DNA of 64,000 bases from OCS116 sp051531935 (GCA_051531935.1 JAOPTR010000018.1:124001-188000); one strand, 5' to 3'; numbered from the stretch's first letter, positions 50,204-59,528 are shown. The notes: generated by a model not told the origin, from the letters alone. Numbers and translations: made by a program.

Positions 50204-51603
50204 AATTTATAGGCTTTCTTAGCGAGGCCGTAAGCCAATTCATGCGCCAATATTAGAGCTTCATCTTCATCTATTATATGTTTTGCCACTTGGTCGGCAA
50301 GGTAAGCGCAATCGACACGGCGTGCCACATCGTGACGAGATGGGATGGATGGGAAGGCGCGGGTATCATCGTTAAAACCAACGGTATTAAAGAATCCAGC
50401 GGTTTCTGTAACCTGTTGGCGATAGCGCATCATGCCTTCTGGTGCATCATAAAACCACCATGCAGGCCCCAATTTGAGTGCTGAATAGACACCTGCTAAT
50501 GGTGCTAATTCGCGGGAATAAGTGGTTTCATCGAGCGTGAAAACAACAAGGGTTAAATTGGCATCGAAACCGTATTTATCGAGTAATGGCTTTAGTGAGT
50601 TTACATAATTTATACGTTGTGGAATGTCTGTGCCCATATTGGCGCCAAAGCGTTTAAACACACCATTGTTATGGCTGCGGTGTGAGCCGCAATGAAGTTG
50701 CATAACCAAACCATCTTCGCAGCTCATGCCAGCCATTTCGGTAAGCATTTGCGCGCGGAAAACTTCGATTTCATCTTTAGATGCGCGGCCTAAAATAACG
50801 CTTTCATATAATTGTGCGGCTTTTTCTTTAGGTAAATCGACAGTGCGGGCGGTTGGGTGACCATGGTCGGTCGTTGTGGCGCCAAGGCTTTTGAAAAATG
50901 CGCGGCGGTTCCTATGTGCGGCTAAATAACCATCCCAAGTGACAATATCTTCACCAGTGATTTCTCCAAATTTTTGTACATTTTGTTTGAAATTTGGCGT
51001 ATCTGGGTCGATAACGCTATCGGGGCGATAAGAGGTGACCACGCGGCCATTCCAAGAGCTATCTTTAATGGCTTGATGGTGAATAAGCGGATCGAGTGCG
51101 GTTTCAGTAGTGCTTAAAAGTTCGATGTTAAACCTATCAAAAAGCGCACGAGGTTTAAAGCTGTCTTTGGCTAAATCTTCCGAGATTTTATCGAAATAAT
51201 CCATGGCATTTTTTGAGGTCAAACGCTCTTCAAAGCCAAACAAGTTTTGGAAGCTGTAATCTAACCACATACGCGTTGGGGTGGCTTGAAATAGATAGTA
51301 ATTATCGGCAAATAATTGCCAAATTTTGCGGCCATCAGTTTGTTTGGTTTTACCGTTGGTATCGGTCATGCCTAAATCTTCTAGCTTGATACCTTGTGAC
51401 ATGAGCATGCGGAAAATATAATGATCGGGAACAATTAGCAATTGTGCAGGGTCAACAAAATTTTCATTTTTTGCAAACCATTCTGGGTCGGTATGCCCAT
51501 GCGGAGAAAGGAGAGGTAGGTTTTCGATTTCGGCAAATAGTCGTTTGGCAATGTTGCGCGTATTTTTGTCGGTAGGAAATAACCTATTTTCATTTAATAA
51601 CAT
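50200..51603 (-). CDS. uxaC: Glucuronate isomerase
   Basis: From ATG 51603 it has 467 residues, the usual UxaC length. The family start LLSPHGHTDPEWFAKNENFVDP holds the metal-binding HGH; later come STTETALDPLIHH, MQLHCGSHRSHNN and WWFYDAPEGMMRYRQQVTETAGFFNTVGFNDDTRAF. It isomerises D-glucuronate to D-fructuronate (or galacturonate to tagaturonate). The open frame extends upstream to 51705, but that part lies inside kdgK and is not family-like. It follows kdgK by 17 bp. Confidence 0.95.
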   Translation of the reverse strand: MLLNENRLFPTDKNTRNIAKRLFAEIENLPLLSPHGHTDPEWFAKNENFVDPAQLLIVPDHYIFRMLMSQGIKLEDLGMTDTNGKTKQTDGRKIWQLFADNYYLFQATPTRMWLDYSFQNLFGFEERLTSKNAMDYFDKISEDLAKDSFKPRALFDRFNIELLSTTETALDPLIHHQAIKDSSWNGRVVTSYRPDSVIDPDTPNFKQNVQKFGEITGEDIVTWDGYLAAHRNRRAFFKSLGATTTDHGHPTARTVDLPKEKAAQLYESVILGRASKDEIEVFRAQMLTEMAGMSCEDGLVMQLHCGSHRSHNNGVFKRFGANMGTDIPQRINYVNSLKPLLDKYGFDANLTLVVFTLDETTYSRELAPLAGVYSALKLGPAWWFYDAPEGMMRYRQQVTETAGFFNTVGFNDDTRAFPSIPSRHDVARRVDCAYLADQVAKHIIDEDEALILAHELAYGLAKKAYKL

Positions 51604-51620
51604 ATAGTTATCCAGTATAT

Positions 51621-52550
51621 TTAAAGTATTTCTTGAACTTGTGATCGGTTTGGAATGGCAGCAACTGCACCATATTTTGTGACGCAGATAGCGGCTGCTG
51701 CACAAGCATATTTTGCAGCGCGGACTGTATCATTTGTATGCAGTAGTTCGGCTAAGAATGTACCGCCAAACGTATCGCCAGCGGCTGTACTATCTACAGC
51801 TTTGACTTTATGCGGTGCAATGTCGTAACGTTTGCCACAACATGCCAAACGGCAACCATCGCCACCCAATTTTAAAGCCACAATACGCGCACCTAAATTT
51901 TGATAAAAATCAATAATTTCATCAGGGTCGGTGAGGCCAGTAAGTAGGGTTGCATCGTCATAACTTGGCAATGCAATGTCTATATTTTTCATGGCATGGT
52001 GGATGGCTTTTTTAGCGTCATCCAATGACCATAATTTAAGCCTTAAATTTGTATCGACGCTGACCATGGTATTATTGGCTTTTGCGTGTTCGATGGCAGC
52101 AAATATCATATCGCGTGCCGTCGTCGAAATGGCAAGGCTAATGCCTGATATATGTAAAATTTTTGCATTGGCAATATAGTCCAATGGCAAATCTTTAGCG
52201 GTCATCAACGCTGCGGCAGAGTTCTTGCGAAAATAAGTATATTCATGACCATCTGGAACGGGGTCGATAAAATATATCCCCGTTGAAGCGTCAGCGCTGA
52301 GCTTTATAGTTGAGGTATCGACATTTTCTGTTTTCCAGAGATCTAATAAGCCTTTGGCAAATGGGTCATCTCCCAGAGCGGTGATATAACCCGTGCTTGC
52401 CCCTTGGCGCGCAGCGGCTATCGTTGCGTTAGAAGTATCGCCACCAAAGCCTTGGAGGTAGAATTTGCCTTGCTCTGGCGCAATATCAACACGAGACACA
52501 AATTCGGCCAACGGCTCACCGATGGATATAATATCTGGATGGTGAACCAT
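51621..52550 (-). CDS. kdgK: 2-keto-3-deoxygluconate kinase (PfkB family)
   Basis: A 309-residue ribokinase-fold sugar kinase: IISIGEPLAEFVSRV at the start, LQGFGGDTSNATIAAARQGASTGYITALGDDPF (PfkB motif 1) and the catalytic-base motif VDSTAAGDTFGGTFLAELL near residue 250. It phosphorylates KDG to KDPG with ATP. The neighbours eda (1-bp overlap) and uxaC fix the assignment. Confidence 0.93.
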   Translation of the reverse strand: MVHHPDIISIGEPLAEFVSRVDIAPEQGKFYLQGFGGDTSNATIAAARQGASTGYITALGDDPFAKGLLDLWKTENVDTSTIKLSADASTGIYFIDPVPDGHEYTYFRKNSAAALMTAKDLPLDYIANAKILHISGISLAISTTARDMIFAAIEHAKANNTMVSVDTNLRLKLWSLDDAKKAIHHAMKNIDIALPSYDDATLLTGLTDPDEIIDFYQNLGARIVALKLGGDGCRLACCGKRYDIAPHKVKAVDSTAAGDTFGGTFLAELLHTNDTVRAAKYACAAAAICVTKYGAVAAIPNRSQVQEIL

Positions 52551-53182
52551 TACGCTTTACCTGCCAATATTGCTTGAACCTGCTGTGCTGCTTGGCGGAT
52601 GATATGATCATCACCAGCTTGCAATGCTTTGTCATTGACTAAGTTACCACCCATACCAACACATAGGGCGCCAGCGGCTAAATAATCCATCATATTTTCG
52701 GGTGTGACACCGCCTGTTGGCATGAATATGATGTTCGGGAATACGGAAAGCATGGTTTTTACAAATGAAGGGCCACCCAAAAGACCTGCAGGGAAGAGTT
52801 TTACCACTTCGGCACCAGATGTGTGTACGCTTAAAACTTCTGATGGAGTGGATGTGCCTGGTAAATATGGTAAGCCCAGTTTTTTACAATCGGCTGCCAT
52901 GCCATCCACTATGGCAGGTGAAACTATGAATTTTGCGCCTGCATCGGCAACAGCATGGAGGTCGGCTTGATTAAGCACAGTGCCTGCACCTACTAAAATA
53001 CCAGATTTTTGTGATAAGTTTTTGATGATTTTTACGGCATCGGGGGTTGTCATAGTGAGTTCGAAGCAAGTGAAACCTTCGCTTGCGAGGATGTCGACAG
53101 CGCGCTCGGCAGCTTTGGCAGTGCTTGTGCGGATGACGGGTACGACTTTTACATCGCGCAACTGGGAAATGATATTTGACAT
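52550..53182 (-). CDS. eda: 2-dehydro-3-deoxyphosphogluconate aldolase
   Basis: A 210-residue class I KDPG aldolase: FELTMTTPDAVKIIKNL (catalytic Glu), GAGTVLNQADLHAVADAGAKFIVSP, and the Schiff-base Lys in VVKLFPAGLLGGPSFVKTM followed by FMPTGGVTPENM. It cleaves KDPG to pyruvate and glyceraldehyde-3-phosphate. It is the first gene of eda-kdgK-uxaC-uxuB, and the 10-mer shared with the TRAP operon lies 43 bp upstream. Confidence 0.94.
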   Translation of the reverse strand: MSNIISQLRDVKVVPVIRTSTAKAAERAVDILASEGFTCFELTMTTPDAVKIIKNLSQKSGILVGAGTVLNQADLHAVADAGAKFIVSPAIVDGMAADCKKLGLPYLPGTSTPSEVLSVHTSGAEVVKLFPAGLLGGPSFVKTMLSVFPNIIFMPTGGVTPENMMDYLAAGALCVGMGGNLVNDKALQAGDDHIIRQAAQQVQAILAGKA

Positions 53183-53224
53183 GAAGACTCGCTATAGGTT
53201 CGAATTTTATCTAAAGTAGCACTG

Positions 53225-53234
53225 GTATGGTAGT
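53225..53234. promoter_or_regulatory. Shared 10-mer GTATGGTAGT, candidate GntR site 2
   Basis: Identical to 48050-48059 and placed upstream of the eda-kdgK-uxaC-uxuB operon within ACTGGTATGGTAGTTATG. Together the two copies would let one GntR protein control uptake and catabolism. Confidence 0.6.
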
Positions 53235-53301
53235 TATGCAATTGGTAAAAAAGGGTTTGTAACAGAGTATTTAAAGCAAAAGTCAGTTTTTGGGTAATTA
53301 T

Positions 53302-54177
53302 TTATTTTTGAGTGTCAAATAATTTCGTACGGTCAAAAAGGCTTTCGAGTACTTTCATACGTTGTTTTGTATCATCCCAAGTTTCAGCTTGAACCCCTGC
53401 CAAAATGGCTTCAATCATAAACATGTTGACCATATTGCTATCCCAAGCTGATGGTACTTCGATGCGTGCATGAAACGCGTGGTCGGCATATTTGGCAACG
53501 GGAGAACCCCATTGGTCAGTAAATAGGATGAGTTTTAATTTTTTGGTTTTGGCCATTTCTGCAAGTGTGAGGATGTCGGTTTCGTAGCGACGGATGTCGA
53601 AAACGATGAGTATATCGCCTTCTTGCATGTTGATTATATAGTGCGCCCATGTATTCGAATTGGGCGCGATAAGTGTGATTCCGTCACGCATTACCTGCAT
53701 TTGGGTGTAGAAATAATCGGCTAGTGAGCGCGTGATGCGACCGCCAACCATAAAAATGTTGCTTTTCTTATTGATCAGTAAGTTAATTACGGCATCAAAT
53801 GTACTGGCATCTATATGGCTAAGGCTTTGGCGCATATTATCAGTCACCGCATCAGCGAAACGGTTGAGGATATGCGTATTTGCGGCACCTTCCGCCCATC
53901 TATCATGCTTTGCTATGGGGTTAGATATTGTATCTTTTAGCTCGGCCTGTAGCTTTTTTTGCATTTCGGCATAGCCGTTAAAGCCAAGTTTTTTAGACAT
54001 ACGCACAAGAGAGGGTGTGGAAACATTGGCCGATTTTGCAATGGTGGTGATGTTGCCAAGACCTGATACGGGGTAATTTTCCATTATAACTTCGGCCAAG
54101 CGGCGCTCGGATTTGGTTAAGCTGTCAAATTGGCTGCGAATGCGCTCGGCAATTGTGTGATTTGATTTTTCATTCAT
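53302..54177 (-). CDS. RpiR/MurR-family transcriptional regulator
   Basis: About 291 residues from ATG 54177. An N-terminal RpiR HTH (LGNITTIAKSANVSTPSLVRMSKKLGFNGYAEMQKKLQAEL) is followed by a SIS domain (IFMVGGRITRSLADYFYTQMQVM, MQEGDILIVFDIRRYETDILTLAEMAK, ILFTDQWGSPVAKYADHAF). Similar proteins with this SIS-like domain control amine and amino-acid catabolism as well as sugar genes. It is divergent from the N-formylglutamate-amidohydrolase-like gene by 115 bp and probably represses that operon through the TGTAAA-N4-TTTACA element. Confidence 0.9.
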   Translation of the reverse strand: MNEKSNHTIAERIRSQFDSLTKSERRLAEVIMENYPVSGLGNITTIAKSANVSTPSLVRMSKKLGFNGYAEMQKKLQAELKDTISNPIAKHDRWAEGAANTHILNRFADAVTDNMRQSLSHIDASTFDAVINLLINKKSNIFMVGGRITRSLADYFYTQMQVMRDGITLIAPNSNTWAHYIINMQEGDILIVFDIRRYETDILTLAEMAKTKKLKLILFTDQWGSPVAKYADHAFHARIEVPSAWDSNMVNMFMIEAILAGVQAETWDDTKQRMKVLESLFDRTKLFDTQK

Positions 54178-54207
54178 GGTGTGACTATAGCGCAAAGGAG
54201 CTCATAA

Positions 54208-54223
54208 TGTAAATTTTTTTACA
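54208..54223. promoter_or_regulatory. Candidate RpiR operator
   Basis: Inverted repeat TGTAAA-TTTT-TTTACA in the divergent intergenic region. A further TTTACA half-site lies at about 54260-54266, directly after the -10 box of the rightward promoter, so the two sites could bracket it. Confidence 0.6.
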
Positions 54224-54231
54224 AAATCTTA

Positions 54232-54260
54232 TTGACTTTGATTCATTTTTGAAATTATAT
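54232..54260 (+). promoter_or_regulatory. Sigma70-type promoter of the amine-catabolic operon
   Basis: TTGACT (54232-54237) and TTATAT (54255-54260) are separated by 17 bp. The predicted start near 54267 leaves a short leader before ATG 54293. Confidence 0.75.
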
Positions 54261-54292
54261 TTACAAATTAACCTTTAATTAAGTATGTTTTT

Positions 54293-55063
54293 ATGACTGT
54301 AAATGAGCAAATAAATGAACCGCAAGTGGTAAAGCTGCACAATGAATGTGAGCGGCCTGCGTTTATTTTATTATGCGAACATGCTTCTAATTTTATCCCT
54401 GCCGATTTGAATGGTTTGGGCTTAGATGATGCGACAAAGGTAAGCCACGCTGCATGGGATTTAGGTGCGTTGGCATTGGCAAAACTATTAACGAAAAAGC
54501 TGAATGCGCCGCTTGTTGCGCAGCAGGTCTCGCGCTTGGTTTATGACTGTAATCGTCCCCCCAGTGAGCCGAGTGCGATGCCTGAAAAAAGCGAAGTTTA
54601 CGAGATTAGCGGTAATGTAGGGCTAAGCCAAAGTGCTAGAACTGACCGCGTAGAAAAATATTACAAACCGTTTAATGATATGTCTGTTGATGTAATTCAA
54701 AATCAATTATCCGTTTCAAATCAACCGATTATTGTAACTATTCATAGTTTTACTAGAAGTTACTATGACCAAGATCGCGCCACGGAAATTGGGATGTTGC
54801 ATGATGAGGACAGCCGCTTTGTAGACGCCATATTGAAAGTGGCTGCGGATGACGCAGACTTTGAATTTGAGCGCAATAAACCTTATGGCCCCGAAGATGG
54901 AGTGACCCATAGTTTGAAAGAATATGCATTGCCGCACGGTTTGCACAATGTGATGATTGAAGTGAGAAATGATTTGCTTGCTGATGAGGCCGCACAAGAA
55001 ATTATGGCCGATAAATTAGCTAAATATTTGCTTGAGGCAAGTGAAATAATTAAGGGGAAATGA
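54293..55063 (+). CDS. N-formylglutamate amidohydrolase family protein
   Basis: A 256-residue member of the HutG-type FGase family: FILLCEHASNFIPADLNGLGLDDATKVSHAAWDLGA (metal-binding His/Glu), SRLVYDCNRPPSEPSAMPEKSEVYEISGN, IVTIHSFTRSYYDQ and NVMIEVRNDLL. The family cleaves N-acyl-glutamates or related amides. In an operon with a glutamine-synthetase-like ligase, it may instead hydrolyse a gamma-glutamyl amide at the end of the route (inference). The stop overlaps the DctQ gene start by 4 bp. Confidence 0.9.
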   Translation: MTVNEQINEPQVVKLHNECERPAFILLCEHASNFIPADLNGLGLDDATKVSHAAWDLGALALAKLLTKKLNAPLVAQQVSRLVYDCNRPPSEPSAMPEKSEVYEISGNVGLSQSARTDRVEKYYKPFNDMSVDVIQNQLSVSNQPIIVTIHSFTRSYYDQDRATEIGMLHDEDSRFVDAILKVAADDADFEFERNKPYGPEDGVTHSLKEYALPHGLHNVMIEVRNDLLADEAAQEIMADKLAKYLLEASEIIKGK

Positions 55064-55602
55064 TGCCAAACGCCATTATAAAATATGTGCGAGTTGTCGA
55101 GAAAATGAGTTATTGGACAGGGCGATTTGCCATGTATCTAATTTTTGTTCTCATGGGGATTTTGCTTTATTCGTCAATTTCTAAAACGTTTTTCGTGCCG
55201 TCTATTTGGACGTTAGAAATGGCGCAATTTACAATGGTGGCTTATTATATTTTGGGCGGGCCTTATGCCATGCAACTCGATGAGCATGTGCGGATGGATT
55301 TACTTTACGCAAATTGGTCGCCTAAAGCCAAGGCTGCTATTGACGCGTTTACAGTGTTATTTTTGATTTTTTATCTTGTGATGGTGCTTTATGGCGGTTG
55401 GGCAAGTACAGAATATGCGCTTAAATATGGCGAACGATCTTACAGTGCTTGGGCGCCTTATATGGCACCACTTAAAATACTAATTTGCTTGGGTGTGTTT
55501 TTAATGTTGTTACAAACGATTGCGGTTTTCTTTAAGGACATTGCTACATTGCGCGGCGTTGATCTGTCGACCAAATTTCCACATATGGGGGATGCATCAT
55601 GA
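55060..55602 (+). CDS. TRAP transporter small permease (DctQ)
   Basis: A 180-residue protein with four hydrophobic segments: FAMYLIFVLMGILLYSSISKTFF, WTLEMAQFTMVAYYILGGPYAMQLDEHVRMDLLY (family motif), AAIDAFTVLFLIFYLVMVLYGG and LKILICLGVFLMLLQTIAVFF. It overlaps the upstream amidohydrolase gene and the downstream dctM gene by 4 bp each, so expression is tightly coupled. Confidence 0.93.
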   Translation: MMPNAIIKYVRVVEKMSYWTGRFAMYLIFVLMGILLYSSISKTFFVPSIWTLEMAQFTMVAYYILGGPYAMQLDEHVRMDLLYANWSPKAKAAIDAFTVLFLIFYLVMVLYGGWASTEYALKYGERSYSAWAPYMAPLKILICLGVFLMLLQTIAVFFKDIATLRGVDLSTKFPHMGDAS

Positions 55603-56924
55603 GTTATGAAATGATTGCGATTTTGATGTTCCTGTCGATGATGGTGATGTTGCTAACAGGCAAGCGTGTATTTGGTGCCATTGGTGCTGTGGCCGTAATT
55701 TCGGCATTGTTATTATATGGCGATGGTGGCGGCGATTTTGGCTTCAACGCCACAATGAAACTGCTGAAATGGTATCCACTACTCACACTGCCTTTGTTTA
55801 TATTTATGGGCTTTATGCTTTCTGAGTCTGGCATTGCTGATGATTTGTATAATGCTTTCCATGTCTGGATGGGGCCATTAAATGGCGGTTTGGCGATTGG
55901 CACAATATTATTGATGGTGCTAATTTCAGCCATGAACGGCTTAAGTGTGGCGGGGATGGCCATCGGCGCAACAATTGCCATGCCTGAATTATTGCGACGA
56001 GGCTATGACAAAATAATGGTTACAGGTGTGATTCAAGCAGGTAGCTCGTTAGGTATTTTGGTACCGCCAAGCGTGGTGTTGGTATTATACGGCATGATTG
56101 CCCGCCAACCCGTTGGTAAGCTTTGGCTTGCTGGTGCTGTGCCTGGCCTTATGATGGCTGCATTATTTATTATTTATATTGTGATTAGGTGTAAAATTAA
56201 CCCAGAGCTTGGCCCTGCGATTAGCCAGGAAGAGCTTAAAAAATACAGCACAAAAGACAAATTAAAATTGTTGAGTGCAGGCATTGTGCCGTTGTTTATT
56301 TTCTTCTCCATGACTGGTTTGTTTTTGATGGGCATTACGAGCTTGGTTGAAAGCTCGGCTGTTGGCGCGGTGGCTGCAACGCTTGCGGCATTGTTTAAAG
56401 GCCGCCTTAATAAAGATGTGATGGAAGAAATTTTACGCAAAAGTTTGGGCGTAAGCTGCATGTTTATGTGGATTATCCTCGCTGCATTGGCATTTGGCGC
56501 CGTGTTTGATGGTGTGGGCGCAGTGAAGGCGATTAAAGGCTTCTTCATTGGGGATTTAGGGCTTGGCCCATGGGAAATCCTTATTCTCATGCAATTGTCA
56601 TTTATTATCATGGGTACGTTTTTAGATGATACAGCCATGCTGATTATCATTGCACCGCTTTATATACCGCTTGTACGGGCATTGGGCTTTGATTTGGTTT
56701 GGTATGGTGTGCTTTATACAATTACCTGCCAGATCGCTTATATGACACCACCATTTGGTTATAATCTGTTTTTAATGCGCGCCATGGCGCCACCCGAAAT
56801 TAGCATCATAGATATTTACCGATCGGTCATTCCATTTGTGATGATTATGATTTTATCACTCGGTATCATTATGATTTTTCCTGATATAGCCCTATGGCTG
56901 CCAGAATTATTCTATTCTAGATGA
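55599..56924 (+). CDS. TRAP transporter large permease (DctM)
   Basis: A 441-residue DctM with about 12 helices: MMVMLLTGKRVFGAIGAVAVISALLLYG, PLLTLPLFIFMGFMLSESGIADDLY, AMNGLSVAGMAIGATIAMPELLRRGYDK, VPPSVVLVLYGMIARQPVGKLWLAG and PPFGYNLFLMRAMAP. The sequence belongs to the FcbT3/mannitol-chloroaromatic-like DctM branch rather than the C4-dicarboxylate branch, suggesting an unusual substrate. The partner binding protein gene follows 75 bp later. Confidence 0.93.
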   Translation: MSYEMIAILMFLSMMVMLLTGKRVFGAIGAVAVISALLLYGDGGGDFGFNATMKLLKWYPLLTLPLFIFMGFMLSESGIADDLYNAFHVWMGPLNGGLAIGTILLMVLISAMNGLSVAGMAIGATIAMPELLRRGYDKIMVTGVIQAGSSLGILVPPSVVLVLYGMIARQPVGKLWLAGAVPGLMMAALFIIYIVIRCKINPELGPAISQEELKKYSTKDKLKLLSAGIVPLFIFFSMTGLFLMGITSLVESSAVGAVAATLAALFKGRLNKDVMEEILRKSLGVSCMFMWIILAALAFGAVFDGVGAVKAIKGFFIGDLGLGPWEILILMQLSFIIMGTFLDDTAMLIIIAPLYIPLVRALGFDLVWYGVLYTITCQIAYMTPPFGYNLFLMRAMAPPEISIIDIYRSVIPFVMIMILSLGIIMIFPDIALWLPELFYSR

Positions 56925-57014
56925 ATGAAAACACGACCAAAAAGCAAGAACCTCAAAAGAGGCGCTATTTTAATCGGAAGATGATCTTCCAAAATATATA
57001 TGAAGGGGAATATT

Positions 57015-58064
57015 ATGACAAATAGACGTGAGTTTATTAAAAAAGCGGGTTTAGTGACTGCAGGTGCTGCAGCTTCTACACTGGCTGCACCAGCTGTGCA
57101 AGCTGCTGACGCGCCGATTAAATGGCGTTTGCAAACTTATGCCGGTTCATCACTAGCTGAGCATGTTATCAAACCTGCTATTGATGATTTTAACAAAGCT
57201 GCCAATGGCGAAATGGAAATCGAGCTATTTTATGCTGACCAACTTGTACCAACAAGTGAGTTATTCCGTGCGATGCAACGTGGTACAATTGACATGGTGC
57301 AATCGGACGATGATTCTATTGCTGCGCCTGTTGATGTATCTGTATTTGGTGGTTACTTTCCATTTGGCACACGCTACAGCCTAGATGTACCTGTATTGTT
57401 TAATCAATATGGCCTGAATGAAATTTGGGAAGAAGCTTATGGCGAAGTTGAAGGTGTTAAATGGTTGAATGCTGGCGCATGGGATCCGTGCCATTTTGCA
57501 ACCAAAAAACCAATCACTAGCCTTGAAGACCTTAAAGGTCTGCGTATCTTCACATTCCCAACTGCGGGTAAATTCTTAACTCGTTTTGGTGTTGTACCTG
57601 TTACATTGCCATGGGAAGATATTGAAGTGGCAATGCAAACTGGCGAACTTGACGGCATTGCATGGTCTGGTATCACTGAAGATTACACAGTGGGTTGGGC
57701 AGATGTGACTGACTATTTCTTGACCAACAATATTTCGGGCGCTTGGTGTGGTTCTTTCTTCGCCAATGAAGAAAAATATAACGCATTACCAGAGCATCTT
57801 AAAGTGTTGCTTGATCTTTGTATGGACAGCTCGCATTATTATCGTCAACATTGGTATTGGGGCGGTGAAGCTCAATTGCGTACAGAAGGTACGAAAATGA
57901 AACTCACAACCATTCCTGATGCAGAATGGAAAACTGTTGAAGATGAAGCGCATAAATTCTGGGAAGAAATTGCAACCCGTACACCACGTACTAAAAAGGT
58001 TGTCGAGATTCTTAAAAAGTATGCAGATGTTATGGAAAGAGCTGGCAAGCCTTACCGTTACTAG
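57015..58064 (+). CDS. TRAP transporter solute-binding protein with Tat-type signal
   Basis: From ATG 57015 (AAGGGGAATATT ribosome site) it has 349 residues. The signal is a Tat-like TNRREFIKKAGLVTAGAAASTLAAPAVQA. The mature protein is of the DctP7/FcbT1 type: IKWRLQTYAGSSLAEHVIKPAIDDFNKAANGEMEIELFYADQLVPTSELFRAM, a binding-site Arg in LKGLRIFTFPTAGKFLTRFGVVPVTLPW, and GIAWSGITEDYTVGW. Tat export implies folding in the cytoplasm. It is last in the TRAP unit and followed by a hairpin. The ligand probably feeds the glutamylation enzymes downstream. Confidence 0.92.
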   Translation: MTNRREFIKKAGLVTAGAAASTLAAPAVQAADAPIKWRLQTYAGSSLAEHVIKPAIDDFNKAANGEMEIELFYADQLVPTSELFRAMQRGTIDMVQSDDDSIAAPVDVSVFGGYFPFGTRYSLDVPVLFNQYGLNEIWEEAYGEVEGVKWLNAGAWDPCHFATKKPITSLEDLKGLRIFTFPTAGKFLTRFGVVPVTLPWEDIEVAMQTGELDGIAWSGITEDYTVGWADVTDYFLTNNISGAWCGSFFANEEKYNALPEHLKVLLDLCMDSSHYYRQHWYWGGEAQLRTEGTKMKLTTIPDAEWKTVEDEAHKFWEEIATRTPRTKKVVEILKKYADVMERAGKPYRY

Positions 58065-58078
58065 GTTAAATACGATTA

Positions 58079-58106
58079 TCGAGCCATCATATTATTGGTG
58101 GCTCGA
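58079..58106 (+). terminator. Intercistronic hairpin after TRAP binding-protein gene
   Basis: TCGAGCCA (58079-58086) and TGGCTCGA (58099-58106) form a perfect 8-bp stem with a 12-nt loop between the binding protein stop and the ligase start (24 bp further). It is the third such post-binding-protein hairpin in the window. Confidence 0.75.
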
Positions 58107-58129
58107 ATATATAAAATAGAGGGTGTAAA

Positions 58130-59500
58130 ATGGCGAATAATCTAAGTTTGGATGAGCTGAAAAAAAGCGTTGCTAATGGCGAAATTGACACAGTATTAGT
58201 GTGCCAAGTGGATATGCAGGGTCGCTTAATGGGTAAGAGATTTCATGCCCAATATTTTATTGACAGTGCGGTTGATGAAACCCACAGCTGTAATTATTTA
58301 TTGGCAACAGATTTTGAAATGGAAACCGTTGAAGGCTATAAAGCCACAAGCTGGGAATCTGGCTATGGCGATTATACGATGGTGCCAGATTTAGGCACGT
58401 TATGCCTTACACCTTGGTTAGAAGGCACTGCTTTGGTGCTGTGTGATTTAATTGACCACGCAACCCATAAACCTGTGCCGCATTCACCGCGTGCTATATT
58501 AAAAGCCCAAGTGGCAAAATTAGAAGCCATGGGCATGGTGCCGATGATGGCATCTGAATTAGAATTCTTTTTGTTTAATGATAGTTTTGAACAAGCACAA
58601 AAAGGCGGCTATAGAAATCTAGATTTGGTGAGCGGGTATAATGAAGATTATCATATATTCCAAACCACAAAAGAAGAAGACGTGATGCGCGCCATACGTA
58701 ATGGGTTATACGGCGCAGGTATTACTGTTGAATGTTCAAAGGGGGAAGCCTCTGCCGGACAAGAAGAAATAAATGTAAAATATGATGCTGCTTTAACATC
58801 TGCGGATAATCATGTGGTGATTAAAAATGCCTGTAAAGAAATTGCATGGGCAAAAGGCAAATCACTAACATTTATGGCAAAATGGAATGATGCGGCGGCG
58901 GGTTCCTCCTCCCACGTCCATCAATCACTTTGGTCTCTTGACGGCGAGGCGCTTTTTGAAGACAAAACGGCAGAACATGGAATGAGCGAATTAATGCGCC
59001 AATATGTGGCAGGATTGCTTAAATATGCCAAAGATGTGACCTTGTTTTTAGCACCTAATATTAACAGCTATAAACGTTTTCAGGCGGGTACATTTGCACC
59101 CACTAAAGCCATTTGGAGTTTAGACAATAGAACGGCTGGCTACAGACTTTGCGGAGCAGGCAGTAAAGCTGTGCGTATTGAATGCCGTGTTGGCGGTAGT
59201 GACCTTAACCCGTATTTAGCATTTGCAGCATTGCTTGCAGCGGGTATGAAGGGCATTGAGGAAAAATTGGAATTACCAGATGCGTTTGAGGGTGATGCTT
59301 ATGCTGCCGATGCAGGGGTTGAGGAAATTCCAACAACTTTGCGTGCCGCTACTGATGTGTTGGATGCTTCTGAAATGTTGCGCCAAGCATTTGGTGATGA
59401 AGTGATTGACCATTATGTACATGCCGCGCGTTGGGAGCAGCAAGATTTTGACAATCGCGTAACCGATTGGGAAATTAACCGTGGATTTGAGCGGTCGTAA
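58130..59500 (+). CDS. Glutamine-synthetase-like gamma-glutamyl-amine ligase
   Basis: A 456-residue GS-fold enzyme: a short beta-grasp N-terminus (VDMQGRLMGKRFHAQYF), ASELEFFLF, GEASAGQEEINVKYDAALTSADNH, the ATP/metal segment FMAKWNDAAAGSSSHVHQSLW, NSYKRFQAGTFAPTKAIWSLDNR and RVGGSDLNPYLAFAALLAAG. These match the PuuA/IpuC/GlnA-like group that ligates glutamate to amines, not housekeeping GlnA; no Tyr-adenylylation site is evident. With aldehyde and alcohol dehydrogenase genes following, it should protect an amino group during oxidation of the carbon chain. Confidence 0.87.
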   Translation: MANNLSLDELKKSVANGEIDTVLVCQVDMQGRLMGKRFHAQYFIDSAVDETHSCNYLLATDFEMETVEGYKATSWESGYGDYTMVPDLGTLCLTPWLEGTALVLCDLIDHATHKPVPHSPRAILKAQVAKLEAMGMVPMMASELEFFLFNDSFEQAQKGGYRNLDLVSGYNEDYHIFQTTKEEDVMRAIRNGLYGAGITVECSKGEASAGQEEINVKYDAALTSADNHVVIKNACKEIAWAKGKSLTFMAKWNDAAAGSSSHVHQSLWSLDGEALFEDKTAEHGMSELMRQYVAGLLKYAKDVTLFLAPNINSYKRFQAGTFAPTKAIWSLDNRTAGYRLCGAGSKAVRIECRVGGSDLNPYLAFAALLAAGMKGIEEKLELPDAFEGDAYAADAGVEEIPTTLRAATDVLDASEMLRQAFGDEVIDHYVHAARWEQQDFDNRVTDWEINRGFERS

Positions 59501-59528
59501 CTAGTGATTGCAAATAAAGGAAGATAAA

